Shown piece after piece: positions 30,734 to 34,649 of a stretch of DNA of 34,649 nt. The DNA is from Bacillota bacterium (GTDB lineage: Bacteria; Bacillota_I; Bacilli_A; RF39; UBA660), in assembly GCA_003524085.1 (NCBI GenBank), contig DOEC01000007.1, positions 1-34,649 of the forward strand. The letters are read 5' to 3'. Position 1 is the first letter of the stretch, and each line of letters starts with the position of its first letter. The notes under the pieces were generated by a model. It saw nothing but the letters and a program-made list of their open reading frames with translations. It ran no database searches and was not told the origin of the DNA. Both the position numbers and the translations under genes were made by a program.

Positions 30734-31973
30734 TGTTCTTAGTGTAACGGATATTAATTTATATATAAAAAATGTAGTTGATACTGATGTATACTTAAGA
30801 AATGTAATAGTTAAAGGTGAAATAAGTAACTTAAAGTTTCATACAAGAGGTCACCTTTATTTTTCACTTAAAGATGAAAACTCTAAAATAAATGCAGTAA
30901 TGTTTAACTATAAAAGTTTAGGTCTTAACTTCATTCCAAAAGATGGAATGAACGTAGAAGTAAGAGGTAAGGTTTCAGTATTCCCGCAAGGTGGAAGCTA
31001 CCAAATAACAGTAACATCTATGAAAGAAGATGGAGTAGGCAACCTTTATATCTTGTTTGAAGAATTAAAAAAGAAACTTGCAAGTGAAGGATTATTTGAT
31101 GTTAGTCATAAAAAGAAACTACCTAGAATCCCAAAGAAAATAGGTGTCATCACAGCCTCAACTGGGGCAGCTGTTAAAGACATCATTAGTACAATTAACA
31201 GGCGTTTTCCACTTTGTGAGATAATACTTTTTCCAACACTAGTACAAGGAGTTGGCGCAAAAGAAAACATAGTTAAAATGATAATTGAAGCGAATATGTC
31301 TGATGTGGACGTAATTATCCTTGGTAGAGGTGGCGGATCTATCGAAGACTTATGGGCTTTCAACGAAGAAATAGTTGCACGTGCTGTATATAATTCTGAT
31401 AAACCAATAGTAAGTGCTGTAGGTCATGAAATCGACTACACAATTTGTGACTTTGTTGCAGATTTACGAGCACCCACACCTACTGGAGCAGCAGAACTAG
31501 TAGTTCCTTCAAAACTAGAAATTCTTAAGTATCTAGGTGATTATCAAGCTAGAATAAAAAGTGTAATAAATTCTAAACTAACAAATTACACAAACGTACT
31601 TAAAAAACTAGAAAGTAATTACATCTTAAAGAACCCACTAAGTATGTATGAAGTAGAAGAACAAAAACTAGATAATATATTAGAAAGACTTACTTCTTTA
31701 ATGAAGTATAAGCTTGACAAAGAAGTGACTTACTTAAATAACTTATGTAAAAACATAAGTCCAAATATTCTTAATAAACTAGAAAAAGAAAAAACTAAAC
31801 TAGAAACAATAGAAGCTAAACTAAATTTATTAAACCCAGAAAATATACTAAAAAAAGGTTACTCTTTAACTCTAATTAATGGTAAAATAGTTAAAAGTGT
31901 TAAAGAAGTAAGTAAAGGTGCAATATTAACTACAAAACTAAGTGATGGAAATATCATGAGTGAAGTTAAATAG
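30726..31973 (+). CDS. xseA: Exodeoxyribonuclease VII large subunit
   Basis: A 415-aa catalytic subunit of exonuclease VII, which with XseB degrades single-stranded DNA from both ends. An N-terminal OB fold (VIVKGEISNLKFHTRGHLYF, LKDE) and the catalytic core (PKKIGVITASTGAAVKDII, RRFP, ILGRGGGSIEDLWAFNEE, SAVGHEIDYTICDFVADLRA, PTGAAE) are followed by a long coiled coil. ATG 30726 has GAGG 6 nt upstream and overlaps the nusB end; an ATG at 30714 is in frame but precedes the SD. Confidence 0.96.
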   Translation: MNDVLSVTDINLYIKNVVDTDVYLRNVIVKGEISNLKFHTRGHLYFSLKDENSKINAVMFNYKSLGLNFIPKDGMNVEVRGKVSVFPQGGSYQITVTSMKEDGVGNLYILFEELKKKLASEGLFDVSHKKKLPRIPKKIGVITASTGAAVKDIISTINRRFPLCEIILFPTLVQGVGAKENIVKMIIEANMSDVDVIILGRGGGSIEDLWAFNEEIVARAVYNSDKPIVSAVGHEIDYTICDFVADLRAPTPTGAAELVVPSKLEILKYLGDYQARIKSVINSKLTNYTNVLKKLESNYILKNPLSMYEVEEQKLDNILERLTSLMKYKLDKEVTYLNNLCKNISPNILNKLEKEKTKLETIEAKLNLLNPENILKKGYSLTLINGKIVKSVKEVSKGAILTTKLSDGNIMSEVK

Positions 31974-31983
31974 GAGGTAAATT

Positions 31984-32202
31984 ATGGAAAAAGAAATTAC
32001 ATTTGAAGACTCACTTTTAAAACTTGAAAACATTATACGTGAACTAGAAAAAGGAGAAGTTCCGCTAGATGATATGGTAAAAAAATACACTGAAGCAATG
32101 GAACTAGTTAAGTTCTGTAACCAAAAGTTAGCGAGCGCAACTGAAACAGTAAACAAGATTTTAACAGAAGATGGGTCTTTAACAGACTTTAAAACTGAAT
32201 AA
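31984..32202 (+). CDS. xseB: Exodeoxyribonuclease VII small subunit
   Basis: A 72-aa helical subunit that binds the XseA coiled coil. It shows the family pattern FEDSLLKLENIIRELEKGEV, then PLDDMVKKYTEAMEL. SD AGGAGG overlaps the xseA stop and lies 5-6 nt before the ATG, so the two subunits are co-translated. Confidence 0.94.
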   Translation: MEKEITFEDSLLKLENIIRELEKGEVPLDDMVKKYTEAMELVKFCNQKLASATETVNKILTEDGSLTDFKTE

Positions 32203-32222
32203 ATTTATAAAGGGGGTAATTT

Positions 32223-32603
32223 ATGTTTTTTGAAGAAAAAGATATACTAATGCTTAAAAATATCAAGTTTAAGAATGGACTATTAGATACTTCAATTTAT
32301 GGACACCCAGTATTGGTTATTAAAGTAGAAGATGGTTACTTTTACTATTTAACTATAACTAGCAGTGATAAAACAGCTTATTCTAATGAATTTTATAAAA
32401 TATACAAAGATAAAACAAATAAATTTAAAAAGACAGTAAACTATATAAACTTAAAGTATATTTATAAAGCTGAAATTAAAAACTACATACCAGTAGGGTA
32501 TTTAACCGATGAAGTATATAACGAAGTTATGAATGAATTATACTATTATCAAGAAAACATCAAAACAGATATAGAATACACTAGAGTTAAAAAGTATATT
32601 TAG
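32223..32603 (+). CDS. PemK/MazF-fold-like protein without visible antitoxin
   Basis: A 126-aa soluble protein. GHPVLVIKVEDGYFYYLTIT followed by SS and later NLKYIYKAEIKNYIPVGYL and a terminal helix follows the PemK/MazF strand order (R/G-H-P-V-L-V-I; ...-I-x-[V/L]-G-x-L). The usual first-strand G-D-I-x is replaced by KDILMLKNIKF. It starts 20 nt after xseB with AAAGGGGG upstream and ends in a terminator. No antitoxin gene is next to it, so it may be a non-toxic relative or be neutralised elsewhere. Confidence 0.5.
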   Translation: MFFEEKDILMLKNIKFKNGLLDTSIYGHPVLVIKVEDGYFYYLTITSSDKTAYSNEFYKIYKDKTNKFKKTVNYINLKYIYKAEIKNYIPVGYLTDEVYNEVMNELYYYQENIKTDIEYTRVKKYI

Positions 32604-32606
32604 TAG

Positions 32607-32637
32607 AAACTACCAAGTAAATAATTGGTAGTTTTTT
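32607..32637 (+). terminator. Intrinsic terminator of the nusB-xseAB transcript
   Basis: AAACTACCAA (32607-32616), loop GTAAATAA, TTGGTAGTTT (32625-32634) and further Ts. Perfect 10-bp stem. Confidence 0.85.
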
Positions 32638-32676
32638 CTTTATATTAAAGGTTACACTATAACTAGAGGTGTATAT

Positions 32677-33648
32677 ATGAAGAAAATATTTTTATTATTA
32701 ATGGTGTTAATTTTACCAGCAAACTTGCACGCTTATAGTGAACAAGTTTTACTAGGTGGACAAAACGTAGGAATTGAAGCGTATTCTAAAGGTGTTATAG
32801 TAGTAGGTTTTTATAAAGTAGACAATAGATATATTGGTAGTGAAACATTAAACGTGGGAGACATAATACTTGAAATAGAAGGTTACCCAGTTAACTCAAT
32901 TAAAGAAATGACTGACATAATAGATAAAAATATAAAAGATGGTAAAGTAAATGTTCTAATTAAAAGAAACAATAAGGAAAAAGAAACTACTATGTCTTTA
33001 GTTAAGGAAGGTAGTGTATACAAAACTGGGCTTTATATAAAAGAAAAAATAACAGGTATAGGCACCATTACATACATAGACCCTAATACTAAAATAACTG
33101 GACTTTTAGGTCATGAACTAACAAGTGCTTTATCAAATAATAAGATAGAAGTAAGGAATGGAAAACTTTATAGTTCAGCAGTAAGTGGAATAGATAGAAG
33201 TACAAACGGAAGAGTTGGAAGTAAGAATGCGAAAATTGACTATAATAACTCACTTGGCATAGTAAATAAAAACTCAAGTGTAGGAATATTTGGAACTTAC
33301 AAAAGTACTTTACCAAATAACAAACTACTAAATGTTGCAAAATGGGACGAAATAGAGCTTGGCAAAGCAACTATCTATACAACGATAAACGATAGTATTG
33401 TACTTCCTTATGAAATAACAATTACAAAATTAAATAAAAGTGAAATATCTACTAATAAAAGTATAAGTTTTACTGTAACAGATAATAATTTACTTTCTAC
33501 TACAGGCGGTATTGTACAAGGTATGAGTGGTAGTCCAATTGTCCAAAACGGTAAAATCATAGGTGCAGTAACTCATGTACTAGTTGATGATGTGGTTAAA
33601 GGTTATGCAGTGTTTATAAGAACAATGCTAGAAGAAGGCGATAGATAG
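32677..33648 (+). CDS. spoIVB: SpoIVB-type S55 peptidase
   Basis: A 323-aa secreted serine peptidase. Signal peptide at 1-18 (KKIFLLLMVLILPANLHA), PDZ domain at about 40-110 (LNVGDIILEIEGYPV), then the S55 domain with TGIGTITYIDP, His146 in LGHEL and Ser286 in GGIVQGMSGSPIVQNG. The His-Ser distance (140) is close to B. subtilis SpoIVB (H236-S378), and Asp269 is the likely third residue. In Bacillus it crosses into the intermembrane space of the sporangium and triggers sigma-K processing. It is shorter than Bacillus SpoIVB at the N-terminus. AGAGGTG lies about 7 nt upstream. Confidence 0.88.
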   Translation: MKKIFLLLMVLILPANLHAYSEQVLLGGQNVGIEAYSKGVIVVGFYKVDNRYIGSETLNVGDIILEIEGYPVNSIKEMTDIIDKNIKDGKVNVLIKRNNKEKETTMSLVKEGSVYKTGLYIKEKITGIGTITYIDPNTKITGLLGHELTSALSNNKIEVRNGKLYSSAVSGIDRSTNGRVGSKNAKIDYNNSLGIVNKNSSVGIFGTYKSTLPNNKLLNVAKWDEIELGKATIYTTINDSIVLPYEITITKLNKSEISTNKSISFTVTDNNLLSTTGGIVQGMSGSPIVQNGKIIGAVTHVLVDDVVKGYAVFIRTMLEEGDR

Positions 33649-33658
33649 CCTTCTTTTA
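33632..33658 (+). terminator. Intrinsic terminator overlapping the spoIVB stop
   Basis: AAGAAGGC (33632-33639), loop GATAGATA, GCCTTCTT (33648-33655), then TT. The stop codon TAG lies at the loop/right-arm border. Confidence 0.75.
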
Positions 33659-33660
33659 AT

Positions 33661-33689
33661 TTGACTTCATGTACCAAATATGGTATAAT
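33661..33689 (+). promoter_or_regulatory. Promoter of the unknown genes at the right end
   Basis: TTGACT (33661-33666), 17-bp spacer, TATAAT (33684-33689) with extended TG (TGGTATAAT). One of the best promoter matches in the window. Confidence 0.75.
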
Positions 33690-33712
33690 TTTAATTACTA
33701 AGGGGGATGGCT

Positions 33713-34024
33713 ATGCTAGAAAGTTTAAAAAAGATAAAAGCTGACTTACTAAAAGCTGCATATGAAATAGCAGATGAAAAACAATATAAAACTGACTTAA
33801 ATACATATGAAAGAATGCTACTTAAAAATGAAACTAAAGTAGATGGAATATTCTATAAAGAAATGATATTCTTAAATGACGAAGTGGCTAAACTTACTAT
33901 AGATAACTTAAAACAAATAGCGGAAGAAAGAAACGATAAGATATCATTTACTAAAATTTATAATGAAAATCTATGCATTTATGGCATCACTATTGATAAA
34001 AGAAAAAGAAGAACTTTAAGTTAA
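33713..34024 (+). CDS. Unknown 103-aa protein
   Basis: Not recognised. A soluble, Lys-rich protein with an amphipathic N-terminal helix (LESLKKIKADLLKAAYEIAD) and a basic end DKRKRRTLS. ATG 33713 has AGGGGG 6 nt upstream; ATG 33707 directly abuts the SD and was rejected. Strong own promoter. It precedes the last gene by 29 nt, so the two may be co-transcribed. Confidence 0.6.
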   Translation: MLESLKKIKADLLKAAYEIADEKQYKTDLNTYERMLLKNETKVDGIFYKEMIFLNDEVAKLTIDNLKQIAEERNDKISFTKIYNENLCIYGITIDKRKRRTLS

Positions 34025-34053
34025 TAAAAAAAATTTACTTTAGGAGGAGGAAA

Positions 34054-34649
34054 ATGGGCAGATTAAAAAAAGTATACGCTTATCAAATTAAAGAAAATAA
34101 AAAATATAAAGGAAGATACATAATACTAATAAAGCAACCAAAAAATGATTATACGTTTTCTAATAATTTTTATAAAGTTAAGTTAACTAAGGATAACATT
34201 TTACCAAAAAATAAGGAAGAAATAAATTCATGTGAATTCGTAAAAATGCGAATGTGTCCTTACGAATTAAGAGTTTTCCCAATTAATGGTGTAAAAAGTT
34301 ATAGTGAAGCTCTTGCAGAATGCAAAGAAACGGCAATACCAGATATTGATAATAATTTATATGGTTATGACTATGAATTTATGTTTACAAAAAAAGAAAA
34401 TAAATCTTCATTAATTTATCTTGGAGAATTTGACGTTAATAATAATCCACCGCACGAAAGAAAAACAATGAATTCTTATATGCCTGTTTATGGTTTTATT
34501 AGCAAACTTGAAATTCAAGTCATAGAAAGTTATGAAGATAATAATTTAAAAAAAGCTTCAATATATAATAAAATTGAAAGAGAAGAGTATGTAAATTCTA
34601 GCATAGCAACCGTTAATGAATTAAAAGAATGGATGGCAAACTATAACTC
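34054..34649 (+). CDS. Unknown protein, cut by the window edge
   Basis: Open from ATG 34054 to the end (198 codons and no stop), preceded by AGGAGGAGG. It starts MGRLKKVYAYQIKENKKYKG and continues RYIILIKQPKNDYTF; later there are MRMCPYELRVFP, YIYLGEF-like SSLIYLGEFDV and EIQVIESYEDN. The opening recalls immunity-type proteins of the Imm26 kind that begin with a strand 'G.Y..I.L', but this is too weak to name. No signal peptide. Codon choice is more mixed (CGA, ACG, CCG, TCT) than in the neighbours, which hints at an accessory gene. Confidence 0.6.
   Translation, partial: MGRLKKVYAYQIKENKKYKGRYIILIKQPKNDYTFSNNFYKVKLTKDNILPKNKEEINSCEFVKMRMCPYELRVFPINGVKSYSEALAECKETAIPDIDNNLYGYDYEFMFTKKENKSSLIYLGEFDVNNNPPHERKTMNSYMPVYGFISKLEIQVIESYEDNNLKKASIYNKIEREEYVNSSIATVNELKEWMANYN

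Noticed and set aside
1..34649. Mycoplasma-type code with TGA as Trp
   Set aside because: Tryptophan is TGG in conserved places (for example WEIVDNA in ParE), and several genes end cleanly at TGA just where the next gene starts.
1..34649. CRISPR arrays, IS elements, tRNA or rRNA genes
   Set aside because: No regularly spaced repeats, transposase-like proteins, terminal inverted repeats or cloverleaf/GGTTCGA-type segments were seen.

Overview
The window reads as a chromosomal segment of a very AT-rich, low-GC Gram-positive bacterium of the Bacilli. The likely neighbourhood is the uncultured Erysipelotrichia/RF39/Mollicutes-like lineages. Three things point there. DNA replication uses PolC. 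Ribosomal genes follow the Firmicutes order rplU-prp-rpmA, with an L27 N-terminal extension made for Prp cleavage. The heat-shock operon is hrcA-grpE-dnaK-dnaJ under CIRCE control. TGA is a normal stop codon here (it ends panA, panT and fic), so this is not a Mycoplasma-type recoded genome. Several genes resemble sporulation factors (SpoIVB, YlbJ, a SpoVID-like LysM protein with a YsxE-like partner), so the lineage sporulates or descends from spore formers.

Layout. 1-830: 3' part of a surface-type gene with a DUF6273-like domain, whose C-terminal end is an abrupt GC-rich, adenine-poor patch. 988-5483: parE-parC (topoisomerase IV). 5484-5822: a promoter-to-terminator unit with no ORF, most likely a structured small RNA. 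5823-6724: a two-gene toxin-antitoxin module with a Panacea-type antitoxin. 6725-7861: rplU leader, rplU, prp, rpmA. 7903-11045: unknown gene, a 63-aa Cys-motif protein coupled to a Fic protein, asnS, unknown gene. 11109-16333: tandem CIRCE, hrcA, grpE, two unknown small genes, dnaK, dnaJ. 16459-20739: polC. 20740-21549: a possible short RNA and an opposite-strand, free-standing CdiA-CT-like nuclease domain. 21550-26758: holA, lon, a small unknown gene, and the SpoVID-like/YsxE-like pair. 27003-28052: three overlapping prepilin-like genes. 28049-29980: divergent ylbJ and ylbL. 30005-32603: unknown gene, nusB, xseA, xseB, and a PemK/MazF-fold-like gene. 32677-33648: spoIVB. 33713-end: two unknown genes, the last cut by the window edge.

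Most genes are on the plus strand in tight operons with overlapping stops and starts and clear Shine-Dalgarno (SD) sequences. Many candidate start codons lie upstream of the SD and were trimmed to the ATG/GTG 5-9 nt behind it. Housekeeping functions (replication, proteolysis, chaperones, translation) are interleaved with small accessory modules: one complete TA pair, a Fic unit, an orphan tRNase-like toxin domain and an orphan PemK-like protein.

The most noteworthy observations are: (1) the GC-rich, A-poor terminal cassette in the first gene, which looks like a diversity-generating-retroelement variable region; (2) the free-standing ~195-nt RNA between parC and the TA pair, with three GTGTTC copies competing for one GAACAC; (3) the Panacea TA pair; (4) a tandem CIRCE and a shared AAATTTCAC element at matching distance upstream of the hrcA and lon promoters; (5) an isolated CdiA-CT-like domain behind a possible attenuator; (6) a PolC whose PHP motif TDH has become TDK. 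All calls come from reading the sequence; no database search was possible.
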